64,000 nucleotides of DNA from CAYRES01 sp964423425 (GTDB taxonomy: Bacteria > Actinomycetota > Thermoleophilia > RBG-16-64-13), in assembly GCA_964423425.1 (NCBI GenBank), contig CAYRES010000006.1:1-64000 (forward strand), given 5' to 3'. Made by a program: the position numbers and the translations under genes. Of the stretch, positions 34,715-42,561 are shown one piece after another. How positions within the stretch are numbered: position 1 is the first letter of the stretch; every line of letters starts with the position of its first letter. Below the pieces are notes generated by a model. It saw only the letters and a list, made by a program, of their open reading frames with translations. It was not told the origin of the DNA and ran no database searches.

Positions 34715-35847
34715 GAGCCTTCTCCTTCCCGCCATTCCTCGAGGCGTGCCACCAGGAGAGGGATGATCTCCTCGGCTCTACCCAGGTAGCTCATATCCGA
34801 GAATTGTAGGATCGGGGCCCGAACATCGCTGTTGAGAGTCAGCACGGTGCCTGCTTCCTGAAAGCCGGCCACGTGGTGGGGAGAGCCAGAGATGCCGAAC
34901 GCAAGGTAGAGGTCAGGCGCGACCGAGCGTCCCGTCTGACCAACCATGCGCTCCTTAGGGAGAAGACCATCGTCCACCACGGGGCGCGTCGTTGCCAACG
35001 AGGCGCGAAGGAGATCGGCGAGCCTCTCTATCTGCGGCAGTAGCTCTCTTGTCGCGGCCCCCGCACCTACCGCCAATACCCTCTCGGCGTAAGATATGTC
35101 TACATCGTGATAGTCAGGTGGTGTCAGAGAGAGACGCTGCGGCGGAGAGAAACCCGACTCGACCGAGACTTCTACTCGCACCGTGTCAAAGCGCGTGGGC
35201 AAGATGCCTTCGTTTGCTTCCACCCCTTCCTCATGTTCCGCCAGCGGAGACGGCACTGGGGCCAGCGAGAGGCCGGCCACCTCTATCGTGCCGGCTGGAA
35301 AGGTCACCTCCACATCCAACTGCCCCCCCCACACGGCTTGGGCGTAGACCACCCGGAGGCGCTCCTGTGCAGCGATCGGCCGGTCCGGTCCACTTCTTCT
35401 CCCGCTTTCCGGGCAACTCTCTACCCTGACGCTGCGCACCCCGTGTAACGCAGCAGAACCTAGCCGGTGAGCCAAGGCTGGAGCCGTCTCTCGAGTGAAG
35501 TCACCGTCAGCCAAGAGAACCATCCGAGGTCTGAGCTGCGCCAGCAGCGCTGTAGCGGCCCTCACGGCGATCTCGGGCGGATAGGGTGCGCGTGGTGCGC
35601 CTGAGGGATGCAGCAGAAAGAGCGTAGTCACACGGCAGGGACTACCGTCGAGAGGAATGAGATCGACGTCGTCCAGGGCCATCACGGAGAGGGTCCCACC
35701 GAGTTTCTCGGCAAGACGCTGACCCTCCATGAGGAGATGCAGGTTTCTTCCCTCGGCAAAGGGGCCGAGGGGTTCGAAGAAGACCACGACATCCCGGTCG
35801 GCATCCAAAGGACCTGGCTTGACCGATAAGAAGGGATCGCTCGTCAT
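34711..35847 (-). CDS. etfA: Electron transfer flavoprotein alpha subunit (FixB-like), mycofactocin-associated
   Basis: A 378-residue EtfA. The C-terminal FAD-binding domain is well conserved: GQTGRSVAPDLYLAFGISG, then HVAGFQEAGTVLTLNSDVRAPI. The N-terminal domain is diverged and long. It forms a heterodimer with EtfB. Its ATG overlaps the stop of the OYE-like gene (ATGA). I recall that NCBI names a mycofactocin-associated ETF family, but I could not check this. Confidence 0.87.
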   Translation of the reverse strand: MTSDPFLSVKPGPLDADRDVVVFFEPLGPFAEGRNLHLLMEGQRLAEKLGGTLSVMALDDVDLIPLDGSPCRVTTLFLLHPSGAPRAPYPPEIAVRAATALLAQLRPRMVLLADGDFTRETAPALAHRLGSAALHGVRSVRVESCPESGRRSGPDRPIAAQERLRVVYAQAVWGGQLDVEVTFPAGTIEVAGLSLAPVPSPLAEHEEGVEANEGILPTRFDTVRVEVSVESGFSPPQRLSLTPPDYHDVDISYAERVLAVGAGAATRELLPQIERLADLLRASLATTRPVVDDGLLPKERMVGQTGRSVAPDLYLAFGISGSPHHVAGFQEAGTVLTLNSDVRAPILQFSDMSYLGRAEEIIPLLVARLEEWREGEGS

Positions 35848-37793
35848 ATCCGTTTCCCAACCTGGTAGCCCTCCCAGATAGCCATGTCCACCTTGCGAGG
35901 CGCCACGCAGTCACCCGCACGGTAGAGCTCGGGCACCCGGCCCTTCAGGGCGAAGTAGAGGGCTTCGTCGGCATCGTTCCCCATGGCCGTCACTATGCTG
36001 TCGTAGCCGGAGAACACGTGCCACTCATTCGAATACACGTTGAAGCCGTGCACCTCCGTCCCCTTAACCTCCATCACAGCGAAATCCGGCGTGAAGGTGG
36101 CGCCTTTCTGCAAGAGGCGCTGTCGGGCCAGATAGAGATCCTGACTGGGACCAAGCTCTGCCCCGACGAAGAGGCTGGGAGTGACGATGTGCACTTCTTT
36201 TCCCAGCTCACACAGGTATTCTGCGGTGCTCGTAGCCTGATGATGGCCATCGGCGTCCAAGAACAGGATGCGCTCACCCACGCGAGCCTCACCCCTGAGT
36301 ATCTGCCATACGCTCCAGACATCGGGGCCCTCGCAGCCTCCCACGGGGCAGACCTTGGGTCGGGAACCAGTTGCGCAGATGACAGCGTCAGGCTCTAGCT
36401 CAAGAACGTCCTCGGCCGACATCTCCCGCGAGAGCACACTCGGCACACCCAGACGGGCAAGCTGGTTGCGCTCGTTGCGGGCGATTACCCCGAACTCCTC
36501 CCGGCCCGCCCCTCTGGCGGCTATGAGCACTTGACCTCCAAGTTCCGGCTCCTTCTCGTAGAGAGTGACGTCATGGCCCCTCAGCGTGGCGATTTTGGCA
36601 GCCCACATGCCCGCTGGGCCACCCCCAATCACCGCCACCCTCTTCGGGTGCCGCGTGGGTTTCAGGTGGTGCTCACCCTCCCTGTCCTCATAGCCCACCG
36701 CAGGATTCTGAATACAGCCGATGGTCCGGTTCAGACCGATACGTCCGTAGCACATCTGGTTGTCGGCCACGCAGAAGCGGATATCCTCTACGCGTCCCTC
36801 TCGTGCCTTGCGGACCACATCCGGATCACAGATCTGGGCCCGGACCATACCGATCATGTCGGCCTGACCGGCGGCAAGAATGCGCTCGGCCAAGGCGGGG
36901 TCGTTGATTCGGCCGGTGGCAAAGACCGGCAAATCCACTACTTCCTTTATCCCAGCCGAAAGCGGCACCGCGTAACCCAGGGGCATGTGCATGGTGCCCC
37001 CCACCAGGTATAGGTTGTAGAATGTTGAGAGGCTGAGGTCCATGAAATCAAGGGCACCGGTGGCCTCCAGCATCCGGGCGATCTCTTTGGCGTCCTCGAG
37101 AGCAATGCCACCGGGAATCATCTCATCCGCACAAAGACGCACACCCAGGGTGAAATCTGGGCCCACCGTCCGACGCACCGCGCCGATCAGCTCCAAGGGG
37201 AAGCGCAGGCGGTTCTCTACGCTGCCTCCGTACTCGTCCTCGCGGTAGTTGGTGAGAGGCGACATGAACTGGCGGGCCAACGAGCTATGGCCAAACTGGA
37301 GTTCGATACCGTCGAAGCCCCCTTCCTGCACGTGCTCCGCCGAGCGGCAGAAATACTCGACGACCTCCTCAATATCCTCCTTTTCCATGGCCTTGGGCAC
37401 TTCTCGATACAGCACATCGGGCACCGGTGAGGGAGCCCACACGGGTAGCCGGGATAATCCACCCGAGGCCTGCTGCCCGTTATGGTTGAGCTGGGCAAAG
37501 ATCTTTGTCTCGTACTCGTGTACGGCCCGGGTTATGCGTTTGTAGGCAGGCACAACCTCGGGTAGGAAGGCCTCGATAAGCTTCTCATAAGCCAGATCTG
37601 TCGGGTGGACCGACTGCTCCTCGGTAATGATGAGGCCTGTTCCGCCGCGGGCACGAGCGGCCAGGTAGTGGGCGTGCCGGTCGGTCGGAAGCGAACGCTC
37701 GGCAAAACCAGTCAGATGAGCCGAAAAAGAGATACGGTTCGGCACTTCCACCCGACCCAGCTTGAGTGGAGAGAAGAGATAAGGAAACTGCAT
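35844..37793 (-). CDS. Mycofactocin-associated OYE/FadH-like FMN/[4Fe-4S]/FAD oxidoreductase
   Basis: A 649-residue protein. An old-yellow-enzyme FMN barrel spans residues 1-340 (LFSPLKLGRVEVPNRI, FAQLNHNGQQASGG). An Fe-S site region is C341 x2 D344 x3 C348 x11 C360, and a FAD/NAD domain follows (VAVIGGGPAGMWAAKIATLRG). It resembles 2,4-dienoyl-CoA reductase and matches the mycofactocin-system FadH/OYE family. The second cluster cysteine is Asp344 (GAC at 36764-36762). Start at 37793 follows AAGGGGG. The gene begins 10 bp after mftBC and probably exchanges electrons with the cofactor or NADH. Confidence 0.85.
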   Translation of the reverse strand: MQFPYLFSPLKLGRVEVPNRISFSAHLTGFAERSLPTDRHAHYLAARARGGTGLIITEEQSVHPTDLAYEKLIEAFLPEVVPAYKRITRAVHEYETKIFAQLNHNGQQASGGLSRLPVWAPSPVPDVLYREVPKAMEKEDIEEVVEYFCRSAEHVQEGGFDGIELQFGHSSLARQFMSPLTNYREDEYGGSVENRLRFPLELIGAVRRTVGPDFTLGVRLCADEMIPGGIALEDAKEIARMLEATGALDFMDLSLSTFYNLYLVGGTMHMPLGYAVPLSAGIKEVVDLPVFATGRINDPALAERILAAGQADMIGMVRAQICDPDVVRKAREGRVEDIRFCVADNQMCYGRIGLNRTIGCIQNPAVGYEDREGEHHLKPTRHPKRVAVIGGGPAGMWAAKIATLRGHDVTLYEKEPELGGQVLIAARGAGREEFGVIARNERNQLARLGVPSVLSREMSAEDVLELEPDAVICATGSRPKVCPVGGCEGPDVWSVWQILRGEARVGERILFLDADGHHQATSTAEYLCELGKEVHIVTPSLFVGAELGPSQDLYLARQRLLQKGATFTPDFAVMEVKGTEVHGFNVYSNEWHVFSGYDSIVTAMGNDADEALYFALKGRVPELYRAGDCVAPRKVDMAIWEGYQVGKRI

Positions 37794-37803
37794 CGGGACC
37801 CCC

Positions 37804-39258
37804 TTAGCCCGCCTCCACGTCTGTCCAGGCGTCCATCGCTGATACCAGACACTCCGGATCGGGCTGAGCAAGTGATCGGTCGGTGAAATAGGCGACGGCC
37901 GGGCAACCGCCGTGGCAAAGCTCGAAGCGCTCACAGCTCTGGCAGGCTTCAACGTCGAGACGGCGAAAGCCCCGCAGAACCGGCGAACACCGAAAGATGT
38001 CGACCAGAGATGCCTGCCTGACATTCCCGGCCAGGAACTCCGGCTCACAGAGAAAGGCACAGGGGTACACATCACCCGTGGGCGAGACAGATAGAGTCAT
38101 ACGGGCCGCGCCGCAGGTGTTCAGGCCCAACTGTCGACGCTCCTTGCCGGCGAGGGCGAAGAAGGAATCACCGGTGAGAACCTCCCTGTGGCCGTCCAGG
38201 TAGAAGGATAGTGCCACCAGCCCTTCGGGATTCAGACGATACTCCTCCCACACCTGCTTGGCGTTGCCGGCCGGCCGAAAACGGGAGAGGCGGGTCTTGG
38301 CCCCCAAGCGATCGGCAAGAGCACGGAGCTCGGAGACCTCGGGCAGGTTCGTTCGGGTGACGACCGTGTTAATGCTCCAGCCGCGCATGCCCTGGCGAGA
38401 GAGAAGCTCCATGCCCCGCACGGCCCGGGCAAAAACGCCCGGCCCACGAATGGCGTCATTGGTCTCCGGCGTGGCTCCGTCCAGACTCACCTGGAGATAG
38501 AGGAGATCCATAGCGACCAGCTCGCGCACAAGCTCATTGGAGAGAAGAAGGCCGTTCGTGCTCACGCAGGTAACCAGTCCCCGTCCTTGTGCGTAACGAA
38601 GGATGTCGAGAAGACCCTCACGGAGAAAGGGCTCTCCACCCCCCAGGTTGAGCTGAAAGACTCCGAGGGCAGCCACCTGGTCGATGAAAGACAGGCATTC
38701 CTCATAGGTGAGATCGCCGTACCCAGTCGTGCGTGCGTTCTCCCGGGAGTCCACATCGCCATGGCCGTTTCGAATCTCCGCCGAGAGGCAATGGCGACAC
38801 TTGAGATTGCAGCGGGAAGTGATCTCCCACGTGACATTGACAGGCGCACGCAGAGGCTCGGCGTGAAGAGATATCTCCCCCGAAGCACCCGTTGACCGCC
38901 CCCGAGCTCGTTCCGGCCGAGACGCAAGCACCTCCCCGGCGGAGGTAGGTGTCGCCCGCTCACCGTCCGAACACCGTTGAGTGAGGCCCTTGTCCACCAG
39001 AGCGGCCAGCGCTCGGCTGAGGCTGTCGCCGCACACACCGCTTCGACTTCGGAAGAGGAATGTGCTCCCATCCTCGGAGCGAGAGACCGTAAGGGCCCCG
39101 CCGGAGCGCACATAGGTGAGGTCGGTGCTGCCGGTGTCGTAGAAGAGCAGGCCGAAATCCTCCTGACGCACCCGCGCCCAAGGCGTAACCTCGTAACCAG
39201 TGTGCTCAAGCCTCATGTCGAGAGGCGGCCGGGCGCCAGCGTGGCCCGGTTCCGGCAC
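37804..39258 (-). CDS. mftC: Fused MftB-MftC: RiPP-recognition domain plus radical SAM/SPASM maturase
   Basis: A 484-residue fusion. Residues about 20-95 have the MftB pattern (WARVRQEDFGLLFYD, TDLTYVRSGG, LAALVDKGL), the PqqD-like RiPP-recognition element. After a polar linker comes MftC: the radical SAM CxxxCxxC (Cys150, 154, 157), GGGEP, and a SPASM domain (CGAARMTLSVSPTGDVYPC, CQSCERFELCHGGCP). MftC decarboxylates and crosslinks the C-terminal Val-Tyr of MftA. Start taken as GTG 39258; ATG 39216 is possible. MftB and MftC are normally two proteins. It lies 12 bp after mftA. Confidence 0.9.
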   Translation of the reverse strand: MPEPGHAGARPPLDMRLEHTGYEVTPWARVRQEDFGLLFYDTGSTDLTYVRSGGALTVSRSEDGSTFLFRSRSGVCGDSLSRALAALVDKGLTQRCSDGERATPTSAGEVLASRPERARGRSTGASGEISLHAEPLRAPVNVTWEITSRCNLKCRHCLSAEIRNGHGDVDSRENARTTGYGDLTYEECLSFIDQVAALGVFQLNLGGGEPFLREGLLDILRYAQGRGLVTCVSTNGLLLSNELVRELVAMDLLYLQVSLDGATPETNDAIRGPGVFARAVRGMELLSRQGMRGWSINTVVTRTNLPEVSELRALADRLGAKTRLSRFRPAGNAKQVWEEYRLNPEGLVALSFYLDGHREVLTGDSFFALAGKERRQLGLNTCGAARMTLSVSPTGDVYPCAFLCEPEFLAGNVRQASLVDIFRCSPVLRGFRRLDVEACQSCERFELCHGGCPAVAYFTDRSLAQPDPECLVSAMDAWTDVEAG

Positions 39259-39270
39259 ATCGGCCCGGTC

Positions 39271-39399
39271 CTAGTACACGCCACAGATGCCATCGACCGC
39301 CAATTCCTCGATCTCGATCTCCTCAAGGATTTCCGGCTGTTCGGACTCCCCCGAGCAGTTCTGTTCGTTGGTGTCGCACCCTTCATATGCCGGATTCAT
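39271..39399 (-). CDS. mftA: Mycofactocin precursor peptide MftA
   Basis: A 42-residue peptide too short for most gene finders. It has an acidic leader and the conserved C terminus EELAVDGICGVY, close to the usual IDGMCGVY, whose last Val-Tyr become the redox core. Met of the core-proximal motif is Ile here. The ATG at 39399 is preceded by a perfect AAAGGAGG with 6-nt spacing, so a longer frame reaching 39498 is rejected. It is the second gene of the operon, 99 bp downstream of the alcohol dehydrogenase. Confidence 0.95.
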   Translation of the reverse strand: MNPAYEGCDTNEQNCSGESEQPEILEEIEIEELAVDGICGVY

Positions 39400-39442
39400 G
39401 AATCCTCCTTTCCCACGCCCGCGAGCGAATGTCGTGGGTGAG

Positions 39443-39474
39443 GCGGCCGCCGGTATCTCCCAGCGGCCGCCGGT
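39443..39474. repeat. Tandem GC-rich 12-mers between adh and mftA
   Basis: GCGGCCGCCGGT occurs at 39443-39454 and again at 39463-39474, exactly 20 bp apart. The core GGCGGCCGCC is self-complementary, so the copies can also pair into a hairpin in the transcript. It occupies the 99-bp gap where dehydrogenase transcription meets mftA, which may set the relative amount of precursor peptide. Confidence 0.6.
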
Positions 39475-39498
39475 GGACGAACGTCTTTGCGCTGGCAA

Positions 39499-40608
39499 CT
39501 ACTCCCATTCGCAGACCCAGCGTCCGCGGATCTGCCTTTTCGCCATTGCGTCTGCCACATCGTTGATCTGCTCGAGCTTGAATGTGCCACTGATGAGCTT
39601 GTCGTACTTGACGTCTTCTACTTCGCCCATCTGCACGAGTTTGGGGATGTCAACGTGTGTCGAGATCGCCCCGTAGAGGTTTCCGAGGATCTGTCTCTGC
39701 TGCACCGGAAGTACGAAGAAGGGCAGATTGGTTGTCTGGTCTTGGGGCGTCACTCCAACGACGACCAGTTTCCCTGCCGGCTTAAGGGCCCACCACGTCT
39801 GGGCAATTGCGCCAGGATCACCAATGGCCTCGAAGACAACGTCTGCGCCGCCACCGGTCAGCTGCTGGATGATCGGTACCGGATCCTCCTTGGCATTGCA
39901 GATGAAGTGAGTAGCACCAAACTCTCTCGCCAAATCTTCTTTGCTTTCCTCCATATCGACCGCTATCACCGGATAGGCTTGTCGCATGCGAGAGGCGCGG
40001 AGTATGTTCAGTCCGACTCCTCCCAAACCCCAGATCGCCACTGAATCGCCCGGCTTCACGTTGGCGGTGTTGTAGACGGATCCCCATCCGGTTGGGATAC
40101 AGCACGACATGAGTGCCGCGACATCAAGGGGGAATTCCTTCGAAATCGGTATCACTCCGTCCTCAGGGACCACGCTGTACTCCGAGAAACCGGAGACGAA
40201 GTTGCAGTGCCGGATGGGATTGCCATCCTTGTCCCGATAGCGAATGGTTCCGTCGAGCATTGTCCCTTCAAGAAACGGCCCGAAGTTCCCCATGCAGATG
40301 TTCCCCATCCCTTTGCGACAGGTGGGACAGATTCCGCAGGGGACCATCCACACACCACACACGTGATCGCCCTTCTTGACCTTTGTAACACCCGGGCCAA
40401 CTTCCTCCACGATGCCTGCACATTCGTGTCCAGCAACCATTGGAAGAGCGATCTGAATCTCACCAAGAACGAAGTGCAAGTCGGTGTGGCAGTACCCCGT
40501 GTACGCGTACCTAATGAGCACTTCCCGCTCTTGGGGTGGGTCCAACTCCAGTTCTTCAATCGAATACGGCTGATGCGGTTCTCTGAGTACGGCTGCCTTG
40601 ACCTTCAC
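39499..40608 (-). CDS. NDMA-type zinc alcohol dehydrogenase, probable mycofactocin-dependent
   Basis: A 369-residue medium-chain, class III-like alcohol dehydrogenase. Catalytic-zinc ligands lie in YCHTD and AGHEC. The structural zinc lobe is CGICPTCRKGMGNIC. GLGGVGLNILRASR is the dinucleotide fold, and CNAKEDPVPI and QILGNLYGA follow. Enzymes of the NDMA-dependent alcohol dehydrogenase family hold NAD(H) tightly and need an external acceptor, shown elsewhere to be mycofactocin. GTG start with AAGGGGG at 7 nt. It heads the operon that contains the cofactor genes, strengthening the assignment. Confidence 0.9.
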   Translation of the reverse strand: MKVKAAVLREPHQPYSIEELELDPPQEREVLIRYAYTGYCHTDLHFVLGEIQIALPMVAGHECAGIVEEVGPGVTKVKKGDHVCGVWMVPCGICPTCRKGMGNICMGNFGPFLEGTMLDGTIRYRDKDGNPIRHCNFVSGFSEYSVVPEDGVIPISKEFPLDVAALMSCCIPTGWGSVYNTANVKPGDSVAIWGLGGVGLNILRASRMRQAYPVIAVDMEESKEDLAREFGATHFICNAKEDPVPIIQQLTGGGADVVFEAIGDPGAIAQTWWALKPAGKLVVVGVTPQDQTTNLPFFVLPVQQRQILGNLYGAISTHVDIPKLVQMGEVEDVKYDKLISGTFKLEQINDVADAMAKRQIRGRWVCEWE

Positions 40609-40767
40609 GTGCCATCCCCCTTCTTGTCACAGAAACCGCCGACGCGCCTCGCGCAACCTCGCAGTTGGACAAGCAGGGACGCGATTCCGCAGCAAGTGAT
40701 CGGAGTTCATCCCCCCAGGATGCGCCGAAGCGTTCGCGAGCTGCACCTATGCAATGCTCACCTTTTC

Positions 40768-40811
40768 ATAGTGGAGGGTGCGGAGGGAGCAGTCAATTGC
40801 ACCATGGTGCA
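40768..40811 (-). promoter_or_regulatory. Promoter and perfect 14-bp palindrome upstream of the adh-mft operon
   Basis: TGCACCATGGTGCA (40798-40811) is a perfect palindrome. Immediately downstream on the minus strand TTGACT (40796-40791) is followed after 17 bp by CACTAT (40773-40768). The palindrome would be centred about 44 bp before the transcription start, a position typical of activator sites next to -35. Half-sites TGCACC recur at 40742 and 40851. Confidence 0.5.
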
Positions 40812-40844
40812 TGTCGGTAGCACCGCCTGTCAGGGCTTGATGAC

Positions 40845-40873
40845 TTGACGTGCACCCGTCCGTACGGTATTCA
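40845..40873 (+). promoter_or_regulatory. Promoter of the two-component system
   Basis: TTGACG (40845-40850), 17-bp spacer, TATTCA (40868-40873), about 26 bp ahead of the kinase start at 40900. A TGCACC half-site (40851-40856) directly follows the -35, so the same regulator may bind both divergent promoters. Remainder of 40609-40899: nothing else supportable. Confidence 0.5.
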
Positions 40874-40899
40874 AAAGAGGGTGACCAGATAAGTAGTAC

Positions 40900-42561
40900 G
40901 TGCTCACATTGCTCGCCCATGGGGGAAACGTGTGCACAGAGGATCGCGTGCGTTTGAGGCAGAGACTGGTCGAGGATTCTCTCGACGAACCCATTCTCCG
41001 TGCCCGCCTGCGGCTGGCTGAACTCTCCAGTTCCCTTTCTCTCGACGACTTTCTCCGTGCCACCCTGAACGAGGTGGAAAGCCTGACGTCAAGTTCCACG
41101 GGCTACTACGCCATCGTGCAGGAGAACAAGGCAACGGTCGCAGTCACGACTCAGTCCACCAATGCCCTCGAGCACGCGATGGCGAGTGTCGGATTTGTCG
41201 GGGTCGGCGAGCCACTCGATGGAGAGACTGCAACCAAGTGCATCGAGCACCGGCGGCCAATCGTGCGCACCGGAAGCAGCAGACATGCGAGTGAGCTTGC
41301 AGTTCCCATCCTTCGAAACGAGCGTATCGTAGCCCTCGTGGTAGTAAGAGGCAATCCCGGGAACTACACTCATCGCGACATCGACCTGCTGTCCCTGTTC
41401 GCCGACCTCACTTGGGACATCGCCGAGCGCAAGCGCGCGGAAGAAGCTCTTCGGGCATCCGAAACGAACTACCGGGAGGTCTTCGATAAGGCCAATGATG
41501 GGGTCCTGATTCATGATCTCGAGACAGGCGAGATGCTGGACGCGAATCAGAAGATATTCGAGATCTACGGTTATACGCCCGAAGAGATGAGGAAGCTGAA
41601 GATCAGTGCGATCAGCGCCAATGAGCCACCGTACTCGCAGCGAGATGCCATTGCCTGGATTCGCAAGGCGGGACGCGAACAACCGCAACTCTTCGAGTGG
41701 CTTGCACGTGACAGAAATGGGCGGCTGTTCTGGGTTGAAGTCAGCCTGAAAAGGGCCAAGATCGGCGGCGTAGACCGTCTCCTCGGTATTGTGCGCGATA
41801 TATCCGAGCGGAAGAACGCCGAGAATGAGACTCAGCGACTCCGCGAAACGTTGGCGCATGTTACACGAGTGAGCACACTTGGAGAACTGGCTGCTTCCTT
41901 GGCGCATGAGTTAAATCAGCCTCTCGCCGCAATCCTGACTAATACCCACGCCGCTCTCCGAGTCATGCGAAGCACACAGACACCCCAAGAGGACGTCGAG
42001 GAGATACTCGCTGACATCGCTGCGGACGGAGAACGCGCCGGCGAGATCATACGTCGGATCCGCGAACCACTACGTCGCGGTCAGTTGTCGGTGGAGCCCC
42101 TCAATATCGACGACCTCATCAGCGACATTCGCACGCTCGTGCGGACCGACGCGCTTCTCGCCGGCATTGCCGTCGAAATCGAAGGTGAGCCCAACCTGCC
42201 CCAGGTGACCGGTGATCGCATCCAAATCCAGCAGGTGCTTCTGAATCTCATGATGAATGCCCTGGACGCAGTCCGCACAGCGTCCCCGGAGCGACGCCGG
42301 GTGCAGGTGAGGGCATCATCCGCAGAACAAGACATGGTGCGAATAGAAGTGAGTGACACAGGTCCGGGCATGCCGACCCACACGCGTGAATCCATCTTTG
42401 AACCCTTCTTCACCACAAAGCCCGGCGGACTCGGCCTCGGCCTCACCATATGCCGAACACTGATAGAAGCGCACGGCGGACACATCTACGCGAAGGACCC
42501 CAGCCCCGGAGATGGGACCACTCTCGTGGTGTTGCTACCGGCCGATAGGAGCACTGCGTGA
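40900..42561 (+). CDS. Sensor histidine kinase (GAF-PAS-HisKA-HATPase)
   Basis: A 553-residue soluble kinase. A GAF-like domain (residues about 30-170, RRPIVRTGSSRHASELAVPIL), then PAS (NYREVFDKANDGVLIHDLETG), HisKA with the phospho-His in SLAHELNQPLAAI, and HATPase_c (GDRIQIQQVLLNLMMNALDAV, DTGPGMP, FEPFFTTKPGGLGLGL). No membrane segment is seen. HELNQPL and the partner type resemble TodS/StyS/FixL kinases. The start is uncertain: GTG 40900 by length, with GTG codons at about 40930 and 40951 possible. It overlaps the regulator gene. Confidence 0.85.
   Translation: MLTLLAHGGNVCTEDRVRLRQRLVEDSLDEPILRARLRLAELSSSLSLDDFLRATLNEVESLTSSSTGYYAIVQENKATVAVTTQSTNALEHAMASVGFVGVGEPLDGETATKCIEHRRPIVRTGSSRHASELAVPILRNERIVALVVVRGNPGNYTHRDIDLLSLFADLTWDIAERKRAEEALRASETNYREVFDKANDGVLIHDLETGEMLDANQKIFEIYGYTPEEMRKLKISAISANEPPYSQRDAIAWIRKAGREQPQLFEWLARDRNGRLFWVEVSLKRAKIGGVDRLLGIVRDISERKNAENETQRLRETLAHVTRVSTLGELAASLAHELNQPLAAILTNTHAALRVMRSTQTPQEDVEEILADIAADGERAGEIIRRIREPLRRGQLSVEPLNIDDLISDIRTLVRTDALLAGIAVEIEGEPNLPQVTGDRIQIQQVLLNLMMNALDAVRTASPERRRVQVRASSAEQDMVRIEVSDTGPGMPTHTRESIFEPFFTTKPGGLGLGLTICRTLIEAHGGHIYAKDPSPGDGTTLVVLLPADRSTA

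Noticed and set aside
37804..39399. PQQ biosynthesis (PqqA/PqqD/PqqE)
   Set aside because: The peptide has no Glu-x3-Tyr core and ends in CGVY, and the glycosyltransferase and NDMA-type dehydrogenase fit mycofactocin instead.
39400..39498. Longer MftA starting at 39498
   Set aside because: The perfect Shine-Dalgarno sits before the ATG at 39399, and the upstream part would be translated from the repeat region without family resemblance.
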